Positions 28,384 through 36,971 of a stretch of 64,000 bases of DNA are shown here, piece after piece; within the stretch, counting starts at the first letter, position 1, and every line of letters starts with the position of its first letter. Source of the stretch: Zobellella taiwanensis (lineage in GTDB: Bacteria > Pseudomonadota > Gammaproteobacteria > Enterobacterales > Aeromonadaceae); contig NZ_PXYH01000010.1 in assembly GCF_003012795.1 (NCBI RefSeq), positions 1 to 64,000 of the forward strand, written 5' to 3'. A program made the translations under genes and the position numbers. The notes below the pieces were generated by a model. That model searched no databases. It saw nothing but the letters and a program-made list of their open reading frames with translations, and had not been told where the DNA came from.

Positions 28384-28894
28384 TATCATCAAAGTTGACA
28401 CAAGTGATAAATTACGAGTATTACTGACAGATGTATTGCCTTACGAGTTGCCTCTATGGTTTTCTAACTTTACTCTGTACCAGAGGTTTAAGGATAAGAG
28501 ATATATAAATTCATACGGTGAAATTTCAGGGCTTAATTTTCAAAGTAACGGTGGCACTTATATTCCACTAGATTATTATGTTAGTCGAGGTGGCAACAAG
28601 ACGCCAAGAACTATATCAATAATGCATCCAGTAGCTCAATTAAGTGTTTGTGATTTTTACAATGAATATGATGACTTAATTGAATACTACTGTACAAAGT
28701 CAAAGTTTTCATTGAGACACCCATATCGAAAATCGACTAAATTTTATGGTAAGAGTCAAGAGGGCTCCAAGCTATCTGATGGTGTAGAGAGCTCAGATGA
28801 AGAACGAATTGTTTCTAGCTCTTACTGTCATTTTCAACAATTGTTGCGACTAAACAATAATTGCTGCGACAATCTCTATGTTGAGTTTACATAG
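28376..28894 (+). pseudogene. drt3b: truncated DRT3 second subunit (Drt3b-like N-terminus)
   Basis: 172 residues that resemble the N-terminus of the second DRT3 reverse transcriptase (UG8): LRVLLTDVLPYELPLWFSN, an RTISIMHPVAQLSVCDFYNE segment, IEYYCTKSKFSLRHPYRKS and a final SSSYCHFQQLLRL. Full-length proteins of this family have about 600-700 residues with the RT domain after this point, so the catalytic part is absent. Sequence turns abruptly GC-rich at about 28895. The ATG at 28376 overlaps the drt3a end. The family assignment is from memory of the conserved blocks. Confidence 0.65.
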
Positions 28895-28905
28895 AGCGCG
28901 CCCTT

Positions 28906-30675
28906 GTGACCGTTTCTCTCAAACAATGCAGAACTTTTAGCTTCCCAGATGGCACCTTTAAAGACGAAGCTGAGCGCTTGGTCGTTTGGTGGTATGGGCC
29001 TATCTTCAAGAATAATCGCTTACGAAGCGTCCCTAAAATCCATATCTTCTTGAGAACCATCGACCATGAGAATAACTTAGGAGGCTTGGTTAGACGTGAG
29101 ACAGTCTTAACGCATGTGGGGCTATTGAGAATCGGCTCCGTATGGGAAAAGGGCGTGAGTAACTCCCGTATTGCCTACGAGGAGAGAAAATTCCCCGTTT
29201 CGTTCTCTCCAGGCGGCTGGCGAATCGTCTCCCTAGACGACTTGCTCAGAGAAGGGCGCAGCCTCTATACCTCCTTTCATGATTCGAACTACTTACCCCA
29301 GAAAAGTCAGCACAAAACGTACCTGATTGACTTTGACCTCCCGGATGACAAACATCTGCTCATCCCTTGTACAGAGTTTTTTGCACGCTGTTACGGTCGC
29401 TCTTCTGAAATTAAGCGTGTCCTCGCCACTTACCGTTGGGAAGAGGTCAAAGAACGGCTTTATCGACCGCTTAATGCACCTGCATCACCGGGCACATGGC
29501 CCGTCAGATTTACTCATCGAGTTCATAGGCACGATGCGATTTTGCTCGCACACATTTTGTACGATCCCTATGCCGAGCGGGCTGCCAGAAGAATTTATTC
29601 GCAGATTGAAGCCAGCTTCACCCCAGACCAGATGCTTTTAGAGGTTACCCCTTGGTTCCAGGGGGACGGGGAGATCTCTGTTTCTGGAGTACCTATTGAT
29701 GATGGCAACGCATTTCTAGGCTTGCAGATATTAGGCTGTACGCAGCCCGATGGTGCCACGATCCACCGTGAAAGAGAGAAATCAACGACAGTACCAGCCA
29801 CCGATGGCGACGATACCCCCTCTCAGTTTCCCTATCATCAGCTTCAAGACATCCCCGATGTCATTGACCTCACGGATGATGACGAACCCGACCATGGTTC
29901 TTCTTGGCTAGACCTTCCTGAGGACGAATTCGTTATATTAGGTAAGCCTCGCGCCGTCTTGGATAAACGATATACCCGAAAAAACGTGCCCGATACACGA
30001 GGCGTCCCCGTTCCTGGCGACGAAACCATTTTCTCCACCGGGGAGCCACATGGATCAGGAAAAGGGGTCGGACAGGCCTCTATTCACGCTCCTATTACAC
30101 TGGAGTCGCAGGGCTTTCTACGTGATATGTGGAATGCGCTTCTTTATTTAAAATCGGCTTATCCCGAGACGGTTCATAGCGTCAGCTGGTTTACCTTTGA
30201 AGACGGCTTTAGCACTTCCCCCGACCCTCGGTTGATCAGCCTGGAACCTTTCGAAATAGACGACGAGGTGGAAACGTCAGTCGCTAATTGGGTTTACATT
30301 GATACTCAGACCAAGGTGCCTCGCGGGGTACTCGTCATTAGAGTGCATGTGTTAGATCAAACGCTCTATCTCATGGAGATCCAACGCCGCCCTCCTAAAC
30401 CTAGAGCCGGCGGTAGTGAGGAGGCCTCCAAACCTCCCTCCTACAAAGGTTTAGTATTCACACTGAGCCCTCAAGGCAGCTTTGAACATTGGCTGCGCCA
30501 AGTGCTTTCTAACGTGCGGCACGTAGAAGGTGTCGTTCAAAAACTGGTTCGACACTGCCCAGGGTTCGCCGATACGTTCAAACACCCTAAAGCCAAAAAC
30601 GAAAACGTTCCCTGCGAAGCTTCAGTGTTGAATGCCTTTAGCAAGATCGGTATCACGCGAGGAGACCTAGTGTAG
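28906..30675 (+). CDS. TnsE-like protein (Tn7-family target selector), orphan
   Basis: A 589-residue protein resembling Tn7 TnsE in overall order: an N-terminal half with beta segments (LVVWWYGPIF, HIFLRTIDH), a middle acidic linker (IDLTDDDEPDHGSSWLDLPE), a short STGEPHGSGKG block matching the STDEPHLGG region of TnsE, and a C-terminal DNA-binding half ending in FKHPKAKNENV...FSKIGITRGDLV. TnsE directs Tn7 to lagging-strand replication structures. No tnsA, tnsB, tnsC or tnsD is present. The GTG start at 28906 follows directly on the drt3b break and has no ribosome site, so the true 5' end may be lost. Base composition is unlike the genes before it. Confidence 0.6.
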   Translation: MTVSLKQCRTFSFPDGTFKDEAERLVVWWYGPIFKNNRLRSVPKIHIFLRTIDHENNLGGLVRRETVLTHVGLLRIGSVWEKGVSNSRIAYEERKFPVSFSPGGWRIVSLDDLLREGRSLYTSFHDSNYLPQKSQHKTYLIDFDLPDDKHLLIPCTEFFARCYGRSSEIKRVLATYRWEEVKERLYRPLNAPASPGTWPVRFTHRVHRHDAILLAHILYDPYAERAARRIYSQIEASFTPDQMLLEVTPWFQGDGEISVSGVPIDDGNAFLGLQILGCTQPDGATIHREREKSTTVPATDGDDTPSQFPYHQLQDIPDVIDLTDDDEPDHGSSWLDLPEDEFVILGKPRAVLDKRYTRKNVPDTRGVPVPGDETIFSTGEPHGSGKGVGQASIHAPITLESQGFLRDMWNALLYLKSAYPETVHSVSWFTFEDGFSTSPDPRLISLEPFEIDDEVETSVANWVYIDTQTKVPRGVLVIRVHVLDQTLYLMEIQRRPPKPRAGGSEEASKPPSYKGLVFTLSPQGSFEHWLRQVLSNVRHVEGVVQKLVRHCPGFADTFKHPKAKNENVPCEASVLNAFSKIGITRGDLV

Positions 30676-30764
30676 TATCAAGCTGGCTCGATGGATAAAA
30701 GCAAGGTGGACACTCGTTGATATTTTAAAGCGTGTACTCCCTCTATCGATGTGTCTACCTGGTA

Positions 30765-32449
30765 CCTGAATCCGTGAGACCGGCCCCCGGAAGCACTTCT
30801 AACCCACTGACCTGCATGGCAATATAGCCATTATCGCCATTCACCCAGACAGTGCCATGCCCAACATAAAGTTCCGCGCCAGTTGCCGCACCCTCACCAG
30901 CCACGCCGGGCTGTCCATCATCGGGCAATGCTTCGAGATCGCTGGCGTCGACAGCATCGACAGCCGCTTCCCCACCACGCTGGGCATGCGCACCAGTGAC
31001 GTGATCAAGAGCTACCTGGGCCTGCTGTGTCTGGGCATGAGCGACTATGACGCTGTCGAGAACTTCCGCCGCGACAAGCCCTTCCAACAACTGCTGACCC
31101 TGCAGAAGGTGCCGAGCGCGGCGACACTGCGACAGCGGCTGGAAAAACTTGCCGCCAACGACCTGCAGGCGCGCACCGCCACCTGGTCCACGACCCTGCT
31201 GTCACTGATCGAAGCACCGATCACCGCCGAGACGACGCACGTCTGCCTGGACATCGACACCTTCGTCATGGACAACAGCAACTCGAAGAAGGAAGGCGTC
31301 TCGCGGACCTACCAGAAGGTCGATGGCTACACCCCGATCGCCGCCTATCTGGGCAACGAAGGGTGGTGCCTGGGTCTGGAACTGCGGCCTGGCAAGCAGC
31401 ACACCATGAAGGAGAGCAACGCCTTCCTGGAGCGGGTACTGCCTCGCGCCCAATGCTTGACCAAGCAACCGATCCTGTTACGCGAGGACAGCGGCTTCGA
31501 CAGCCAGGCGCACCTGGCGCTTCTCGAACAGCAACGCCAGGTCTTTGCCGACGAGGGGCGCCGGCTCGACTATGTCGTCAAATGGAACCCGCGTGGCTCG
31601 GCCACGGCTGATCGAGATACCTGGCTGGCGGTGGCGGCGGACTACTGGGAAGAGCTGCGTCCTGGCAAGCGCCAGGCGCTGTGGTCGCAGACCGTCTCGA
31701 TCCACGACGACAACAAGACCGAATACGTCGTCCAACGCGTGATGCGCCTGGTAGAGCGCACCGCCGATCGCGATGGCCAGTTGCTGCTCGAACCGGACTA
31801 TGAGTTGGAAGGCTGGTGGACCAGCCTGGACGAGGCGCCGGAGGCGGTGATCAAACGCTACCAGGCGCATGCCACCCATGAGCAGTTTCACAGCGAGATC
31901 AAGACCGATCTCGACCTGGAGCGCTTGCCGTCCGGCAAGTTCGCCACCAACGATCTGATCCTGCATCTCGCCCAGTTGGCCTACAACATCCTGCGCCTGA
32001 TGGGACAGCTGGGCATGACCGGCGAGCTGAGCCCGGTTCGCCACCCGACCAAGCGGCGCCGGCTGCGCACCGTGCTACAAGAGCTGGTGCACCGTGCGGC
32101 TCTCGTGATTCACAAGGCACGGCAGATCATCCTCGACTTCGGGCAGGATATCGGGCGCATGACGGTGCTCAAGACGCTGCGGAGCCGAGTGCGTTATCCA
32201 CGAGGAACGCCATGCTGACCGTCAATCGGCGACACTCTATCCACAAGCAGTTCCAAGCGACACGCGATCGCCAGATATGTCGTGCCTGGCGGGTGGAAAG
32301 GCATGACAAAACGGGCCGTCAGCACCGATCAGCACGGTGGGTTTTGGCAATAACGGGCTTGCGAAAGCCAACTTGCACGGGGCGAATGATCAAAAAGTGC
32401 TCGCTGGCGGTGATAGGGAAAGTGTCGGCGCCGGCTTCACGGATTCAGG
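30765..32449 (+). mobile_element. IS1380-family insertion sequence
   Basis: A 1685-bp element. The ends are CCTGAATCCGTGA at 30765-30777 and its exact complement TCACGGATTCAGG at 32437-32449; the similarity continues inward with two mismatches in 20. TGGTA flanks both ends (30760-30764 and 32450-32454) as a target duplication. Intact ends and duplication mean a recent insertion. It is more GC-rich than the flanking cargo and carries one transposase gene. Confidence 0.92.
30857..32218 (+). CDS. IS1380-family transposase
   Basis: A 453-residue DDE transposase of the IS1380 group: GLLCLGMSDYDAVENFRRDK, PSAATLRQRLEKLA, the first Asp in CLDIDTFVMDNS, LREDSGFDS for the second acidic region, and the C-terminal HEQFHSEIKTDLDLERLPSG block typical of this family. 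The frame is intact from ATG to stop within the inverted repeats. No passenger gene is present in the element. Confidence 0.93.
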   Translation: MPNIKFRASCRTLTSHAGLSIIGQCFEIAGVDSIDSRFPTTLGMRTSDVIKSYLGLLCLGMSDYDAVENFRRDKPFQQLLTLQKVPSAATLRQRLEKLAANDLQARTATWSTTLLSLIEAPITAETTHVCLDIDTFVMDNSNSKKEGVSRTYQKVDGYTPIAAYLGNEGWCLGLELRPGKQHTMKESNAFLERVLPRAQCLTKQPILLREDSGFDSQAHLALLEQQRQVFADEGRRLDYVVKWNPRGSATADRDTWLAVAADYWEELRPGKRQALWSQTVSIHDDNKTEYVVQRVMRLVERTADRDGQLLLEPDYELEGWWTSLDEAPEAVIKRYQAHATHEQFHSEIKTDLDLERLPSGKFATNDLILHLAQLAYNILRLMGQLGMTGELSPVRHPTKRRRLRTVLQELVHRAALVIHKARQIILDFGQDIGRMTVLKTLRSRVRYPRGTPC

Positions 32450-32505
32450 TGGTAGAGCACAGCTCATCTGTGTTGTGTGACAGCTTGTTCACTATTAGCG
32501 CATGC

Positions 32506-33474
32506 TCACTCCCGGCCTGGGTCTCCTGCCAAATACGCCTGGTAAAGGTCATCAAACAACATATCGGTATGTTGCAGTAGGGCATCATCGTCGTCACAAC
32601 GCTCCTTGGCCCCGGCCAGCATAAGTTTTAGCCCCACGGCCTCCGGCACGGGGGTGCCCCCCACATCCAAGTAGTGGACTAGCTCCGCAATTCTGCTCAA
32701 ACCTGTCTGCGACTCAAGGCTAAAACTCGCGAGCAGCACTTCAAACGTCACCTTGTCATCAACATGGGTGAAAGGGGCTCCATCAAAATCAAACCCCAGC
32801 GCGTCTTGCGGACACTGGTTTGGATGCTCAAGCCACACGAAGCGAGCCTCGGGATCAATAAAGCGCTTGATCAACCAAGCCGATGCTAGCCTGTCCACCC
32901 AAGGGCGACAGCGCGTGGCCCACGATCTCCCACGAAATGCAGCGTGATCAAGCCGCGGGATCTCGGCTTGGATCGGCTGGGGCTCGTCTGGCACAAAATA
33001 GCGATTAAAGACGGTCTCCGCCTCTGCCAAGGCCATAATGGCGCGCTCGCTTTCTGACCCTGGAAAAAAATCGATCTCCACAATGCCTTGTAAACGTCGT
33101 TGCAACTGGGTCAATTGACGCTGCGCTTCTCGCTCCTCCAACTGAGGGCATGCCTGCTGCCACTCAACCACCGCCGCCCGTAAGGCTTGAAAATCTGGCT
33201 CTCGATCAAAGAGCGAAGGCAACGCATCGACGCTATCTATGGCTGAATCGTCTACCTCGATCAACAGCGCGTTACCCCCCAGCTCCCGAATAGCGCCGAC
33301 TTGCTGCTCCAGCGCTTCCCTTCGCGAGGGGCTAGTAGGCAGTAAGTACACACCATCTCTGAGTACCACGGCACCTAAACCACGAAGCGCCCGCCAGATC
33401 CTCATACGGGGCGTGCCCGCCCGCCCACTGAGACGCATGATCAGGATTAACCAGTGTTGTACGTTATCTGTCAT
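32506..33474 (-). CDS. chrB: chromate resistance protein ChrB
   Basis: A 322-residue ChrB, a chromate-responsive regulator or accessory factor of ChrA. The N-terminal domain (HWLILIMRLSGRAGTPRMRI, WRALRGLGAVVLRDGVYLLP) and the C-terminal domain (RPWVDRLASAWLIKRFIDPE, FDFDGAPFTHVDDKVTFEVL) are both present. It is divergent from chrA with an 80-bp intergenic region, the expected place for control of both. The IS1380 element lies just beyond its 3' end but does not break it. Confidence 0.9.
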   Translation of the reverse strand: MTDNVQHWLILIMRLSGRAGTPRMRIWRALRGLGAVVLRDGVYLLPTSPSRREALEQQVGAIRELGGNALLIEVDDSAIDSVDALPSLFDREPDFQALRAAVVEWQQACPQLEEREAQRQLTQLQRRLQGIVEIDFFPGSESERAIMALAEAETVFNRYFVPDEPQPIQAEIPRLDHAAFRGRSWATRCRPWVDRLASAWLIKRFIDPEARFVWLEHPNQCPQDALGFDFDGAPFTHVDDKVTFEVLLASFSLESQTGLSRIAELVHYLDVGGTPVPEAVGLKLMLAGAKERCDDDDALLQHTDMLFDDLYQAYLAGDPGRE

Positions 33475-33554
33475 ACCGCCTCTTTCGTTGTATGTATAAC
33501 CTAACTGTTATACATTCTACAAAATAACACCCCTACATCGCTAAAGAGTGTGCC

Positions 33555-34931
33555 ATGCCGCCCAACATTGAGTCGCCCCATCAAGTACCGTTCCGTGAGG
33601 CCGTTAGGGTCTGGTTACGAATCGCACTATTGAGCTTCGGCGGCCCCGCCGGTCAGATAGCGGTGATGCATCGCATCCTTGTCGAAGAAAAAAAATGGAT
33701 TGGCGAGCGCCGTTTTCTGCACGCACTTAACTACTGCATGATGCTGCCGGGGCCAGAAGCGCAACAGTTGGCTATCTATATCGGTTGGCTGATGCATCGT
33801 ACCAAAGGTGGCTTGGTGGCGGGCAGCCTCTTTGTGTTACCTGGCTTCATCGCCATTCTGGCCCTGAGCTACCTGTATGCAGCTTTGGGCAATGTGGGGG
33901 CAGTTGAGGGGCTCTTCTTTGGTCTAAAAGCGGCGGTGCTGGCCGTGGTGCTTAACGCTGTCGTCCGTATAGGCAAGCGGGCACTAAAAAATCAGATAAT
34001 GCTTGGCATCGCCGCTGCCGCGTTTGTCGCCATCTTCTTTTTTGAGGTGGCGTTTCCGGTGATTGTTCTAAGCGCGGCCCTTCTGGGGTACTGGGGAGGG
34101 AAGCGTGGCATGACAGCCTTTCAGGTAGGAGGTGGCCACGGTGATGCCGACGAGTCAGTGCTTAGCGACCGAGATTCCCTACTGGGAAAAGGGCTGCCTG
34201 CCCATGCACGCCCCAATCGCCAGTGGTCGCTACGCATGTCAGGCACGTTACTCCTATTGTGGCTAACACCGGTGGTGGTGCTATTGGCCCTATTCGGCAG
34301 CGAGAATGTGTTCAGTCAGATCGCATTCTTCTTCAGTAAGATGGCGGTGGTGACCTTTGGCGGTGCCTATGCGGTGCTGGGTTACGTCACTCAAGAGGCG
34401 GTGCAAAATTATGGATGGTTGGCACCGGGCGAGATGCTGGATGGCCTGGGCATGGCGGAGACGACACCGGGCCCGTTAATTCAAGTCGTGCAGTTTGTTG
34501 GGTTTATGGGCGCTTATCGTGAGGCCACAGGCCTTGATCCCATGTTGGCGGCAACGCTGGCCGCATTGCTGACCACGTGGGTAACGTTTGTTCCTTGTTT
34601 TCTTTGGATATTTTTAGGGGCTCCCTATGTGGAGCGTCTACGTGACAACCGCGCCTTAAGCGCTGCGCTGTCCGCCATTACCGCTGCGGTCGTCGGGGTT
34701 ATCCTCAACCTAGCCATTTGGTTTGGACTTCACGTTATCTTCGCTGACGTAGGCGAATGGCACGTGATGGGGGCACGACTTTTAGCGCCGAACTTAGCGT
34801 CCCTCGATTTACTGGCGTTATTACTGGCGGCAGGCGCGATGGTCGCGATTTTTCATTTCAAGGTGGGCATGCTCAAAGTGCTGGCAGGGTGCGCGCTTAT
34901 TGGTGTCTTAGCGTCTCTTGTGGTTTTTTAG
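33555..34931 (+). CDS. chrA: chromate efflux transporter ChrA
   Basis: A 458-residue inner-membrane CHR-family transporter with two homologous halves. Each half begins with an FGG-type signature: LLSFGGPAGQIAVMHRILV with LPGPEAQQLAIYIGW in the first, and VVTFGGAYAVLGYV with AETTPGPLIQVVQFVGF in the second. About ten membrane segments can be drawn. It exports chromate using the proton gradient. It pairs with the divergent chrB and lies in the metal-resistance cargo of the island. Confidence 0.94.
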   Translation: MPPNIESPHQVPFREAVRVWLRIALLSFGGPAGQIAVMHRILVEEKKWIGERRFLHALNYCMMLPGPEAQQLAIYIGWLMHRTKGGLVAGSLFVLPGFIAILALSYLYAALGNVGAVEGLFFGLKAAVLAVVLNAVVRIGKRALKNQIMLGIAAAAFVAIFFFEVAFPVIVLSAALLGYWGGKRGMTAFQVGGGHGDADESVLSDRDSLLGKGLPAHARPNRQWSLRMSGTLLLLWLTPVVVLLALFGSENVFSQIAFFFSKMAVVTFGGAYAVLGYVTQEAVQNYGWLAPGEMLDGLGMAETTPGPLIQVVQFVGFMGAYREATGLDPMLAATLAALLTTWVTFVPCFLWIFLGAPYVERLRDNRALSAALSAITAAVVGVILNLAIWFGLHVIFADVGEWHVMGARLLAPNLASLDLLALLLAAGAMVAIFHFKVGMLKVLAGCALIGVLASLVVF

Positions 34932-35043
34932 CCAGCAGTCACCCGCTGATGGCGTTTCCGGCTCGCCTGTATCGCCTTTTGTGTTTTGCTGTGCTTGCTA
35001 TCGCAAGTCCGGTTGTGAACCCACCTGATCTCCACTAGTATCC

Positions 35044-35070
35044 CACCTATCCCCCCAGGGGGGATAGGTG
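35044..35070 (+). promoter_or_regulatory. G/C-tract operator upstream of dmeF
   Basis: A perfect 13-bp inverted repeat, CACCTATCCCCCC and GGGGGGATAGGTG around a central A. It has the C/G tracts with A/T flanks typical of RcnR/CsoR-family operators. A related site stands before the RcnR-type gene at 36389, so one repressor probably controls both promoters. Confidence 0.8.
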
Positions 35071-35132
35071 GCGTCGCAATGCTCGATAGCGCATACGCTG
35101 AACATGTTCTTCTTCCATTAGGTACGCTAGTC

Positions 35133-36086
35133 ATGCCTCACCATCGCCTTGACCAATGGCAGCACGATCATACGTTTGGCCAGAACCATAAACGCTCCGG
35201 TGAGTTGCGGACGCTCATTGTGGTCGGGCTGACCCTGGCCATGATGGTTTGGGAAATTACGGCGGGGGTGATCTACGGGTCAATGGCGCTGCTAGCCGAT
35301 GGGTTGCATATGGGCTCCCATGCGGTGGCACTGGGTATTGCCGCCTTTGCGTATGCCTATGCCCGTAAGCATGCTACGAATGACCGGTTCTCGTTTGGCA
35401 CCGGAAAGGTCAACGCGCTGGGGGGATTTACCGGCGCGATACTGCTGGCCGTGTTCGCCCTTTACATGGTGATAGAAAGCGTGGGCCGCTTTATTCAACC
35501 CGTTGAGATCTCGTTTAACGGGGCTATTTTTGTCGCTTTCATCGGTTTGGTGGTCAACGGTATTTCTGCTTGGATATTAGGCGAGGCCGGTCATGATCAC
35601 CATCATGGGCACGATCACGATCATGACCACAGCCATCATCATGACCATAATCGTCGTGCTGCTTACCTGCATGTATTGGCGGATGCACTGACGTCAGTGC
35701 TCGCGATTGTGGCTCTGCTGGCGGGTAAATATGCGGGTTGGGGTTGGATGGACCCTGCCATGGGAATCGTGGGCGCTATCTTGGTCACCCGCTGGTCATG
35801 GCAGTTGCTTAAAGAGACATCGACAGTACTGCTGGATCATCAGCATCAATCGATGGAAAACGCCATCAAGCAAGCTGTTGAGAACGATGATGCCCGTGTT
35901 ACTGATCTTCATGTGTGGTCGATCGGCCCCAATATATTTATGCCGCTATCGTCTCCATCGTGGCCCATGAACCCGAGTCGCCCACGGCTTACAAACGCCA
36001 TATCCAGGCCCACTGTTCCTCTCTCGTTCACATCACGGTTGAGATATTGCCCTGTGAGGAAGACCAGAGCGCTGGCCTGGCGTTAG
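35133..36086 (+). CDS. dmeF: cation diffusion facilitator, DmeF-like, with C-terminal frameshift
   Basis: About 317 residues from the ATG at 35133 (MPHHRLDQWQHDHTF). It has six membrane segments, the HxxxD/DxxxH metal sites (LLADGLHMGSHAVALGIAAF and YLHVLADALTSVLAIVALL), and a His/Asp-rich cytoplasmic loop (HDHHHGHDHDHDHSHHHDH), all features of DmeF Co/Ni exporters. Near 35938 (residue about 268) the frame shifts: the expected C-terminal domain YAAIVSIVAHEPESPTAYKR continues in another frame, ending at 36100. The membrane part is intact but the regulatory cytoplasmic domain is garbled. An in-frame upstream start at 35079 is less likely. Confidence 0.85.
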   Translation: MPHHRLDQWQHDHTFGQNHKRSGELRTLIVVGLTLAMMVWEITAGVIYGSMALLADGLHMGSHAVALGIAAFAYAYARKHATNDRFSFGTGKVNALGGFTGAILLAVFALYMVIESVGRFIQPVEISFNGAIFVAFIGLVVNGISAWILGEAGHDHHHGHDHDHDHSHHHDHNRRAAYLHVLADALTSVLAIVALLAGKYAGWGWMDPAMGIVGAILVTRWSWQLLKETSTVLLDHQHQSMENAIKQAVENDDARVTDLHVWSIGPNIFMPLSSPSWPMNPSRPRLTNAISRPTVPLSFTSRLRYCPVRKTRALAWR

Positions 36087-36090
36087 CTCC

Positions 36091-36366
36091 TCACAGATAA
36101 CGCGCAATCGCTTTGAAATCGTCGACATGGTGTTGCTGTTCCGGTGAGAGCGGCCTAAGGGCGTCATCCAGACAGTGCTCAATATGGTCATGGATCAATA
36201 CGCGCTTAGCCTGCTGGACAGCTTTCTCGACCGCGTGGAGCTGCTGCGCAATGTCAAGGCAGTGACGACCCTCTTCCATCATGTGCGTCACGCTTTGTAG
36301 ATGGCCGCGAGCGCGATTGAGCCGCTTGATGATATCGGGATGCGACTGGTGGGTATGCGGTGTCAT
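36091..36366 (-). CDS. RcnR/FrmR-family metal-sensing repressor
   Basis: A 91-residue all-helical repressor: IIKRLNRARGHLQSVTHMME, then RHCLDIAQQLHAVEKAVQQA with the conserved Cys, and LIHDHIEHCLDDAL with the His/Cys metal ligands. The pattern fits the RcnR/DmeR group that senses Ni or Co and binds G-tract operators. It is convergent with dmeF, and its own promoter contains a matching site at 36389-36408. The His at the N-terminus (MTPHTHQSH) also resembles RcnR-type ligands. Confidence 0.88.
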   Translation of the reverse strand: MTPHTHQSHPDIIKRLNRARGHLQSVTHMMEEGRHCLDIAQQLHAVEKAVQQAKRVLIHDHIEHCLDDALRPLSPEQQHHVDDFKAIARYL

Positions 36367-36388
36367 GTTCTTTTCCTTTTCATTGTTT

Positions 36389-36408
36389 CTATCCCCCTAG
36401 GGGGGATG
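36389..36408 (-). promoter_or_regulatory. second G/C-tract operator
   Basis: CTATCCCCCTAGGGGGGATG, an inverted repeat like that at 35044-35070. It lies 22 bp upstream of the RcnR-type start and also in front of the plus-strand His-rich gene, so it could serve as a shared operator for both. Confidence 0.75.
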
Positions 36409-36493
36409 GTAATCTATTGGTATCATGCTGCCAACGCTCGCGCTGAAACAGCATGTGTTGCTTGGTTATCACTTTCACTCTGGTTGTTTTGTC

Positions 36494-36850
36494 ATGCTCC
36501 ATCGGCTGCGCCACCGTCTTGGCTACCTTATGTTCTTACTATTGTTCTTGCCGAGCCTGGTCATCTCCAGCCTCGGCGAGGCGCAAGCCCATGGGGCGGC
36601 GAGCGTTGCGTCGTTTGACCACAAGAGTGATCTAAGCGGCCATGGGCATACCCATGGCCACATGCATGAAGACGGTCGCCAGCTCCCTCATGAGAGCGGC
36701 AGTCACTTCCACGAACAAGCGGATCGGTTGGGGGCGAGCATTGCCCTGGCACCCAACGTCCGTCATGCCCTGCGGCTAGGCGAACGACACGCTTTTCCCC
36801 TGCGTCGTGTCTACCGCTTGGAGCGGCCTCCACGGCCAGTCGTCGCTTGA
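36494..36850 (+). CDS. small exported His-rich protein of the metal cargo
   Basis: A 118-residue protein from the ATG at 36494. A hydrophobic signal segment (GYLMFLLLFLPSLVISSLG) leads to a cleavage-like site after AQAHG, followed by a His-rich stretch (HGHTHGHMHEDG, HESGSHFHEQ) and an Arg-rich end. An in-frame start at 36425 is also possible. It is divergent from the RcnR-type gene and shares its operator, which suggests a periplasmic metal-binding helper of dmeF. No named family recognised. Confidence 0.65.
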   Translation: MLHRLRHRLGYLMFLLLFLPSLVISSLGEAQAHGAASVASFDHKSDLSGHGHTHGHMHEDGRQLPHESGSHFHEQADRLGASIALAPNVRHALRLGERHAFPLRRVYRLERPPRPVVA

Positions 36851-36971
36851 TGACTGGGGCCATCCATCCGATGGCCAAGACTAATGACAGACCCGTGGAG
36901 GTTGCATGTTTCCATCCCAAGTAAGGGGTGCGCTCGGCTTGCCTATGATGGCCCGACGCCACGCCTGCGGC

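Larger units (their letters stand above)
21871..36971 (+). mobile_element. composite island (Gamma-Mobile-Trio type) inserted in greB
   Basis: About 15.1 kb separate the two complementary parts of greB. Joining base 21868 to base 36972 restores an uninterrupted 160-codon greB, so both ends are precise; two bases (TT) are shared at both junctions. The left half has gmtY-gmtZ-gmtX, a replacement greB, drt3a and truncated drt3b, all AT-rich. From about 28895 the content changes to tnsE-like, IS1380, chrBA, dmeF, its repressor and a His-rich gene. No long terminal inverted repeats were found by eye. The GMT name rests on remembered family descriptions of three overlapping recombinase-associated genes with defence cargo. 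Confidence 0.85.

Noticed and set aside
28906-36971. A complete Tn7-like transposon
   Set aside because: No tnsA, tnsB, tnsC or tnsD and no TGT...ACA ends with repeated TnsB sites could be found.
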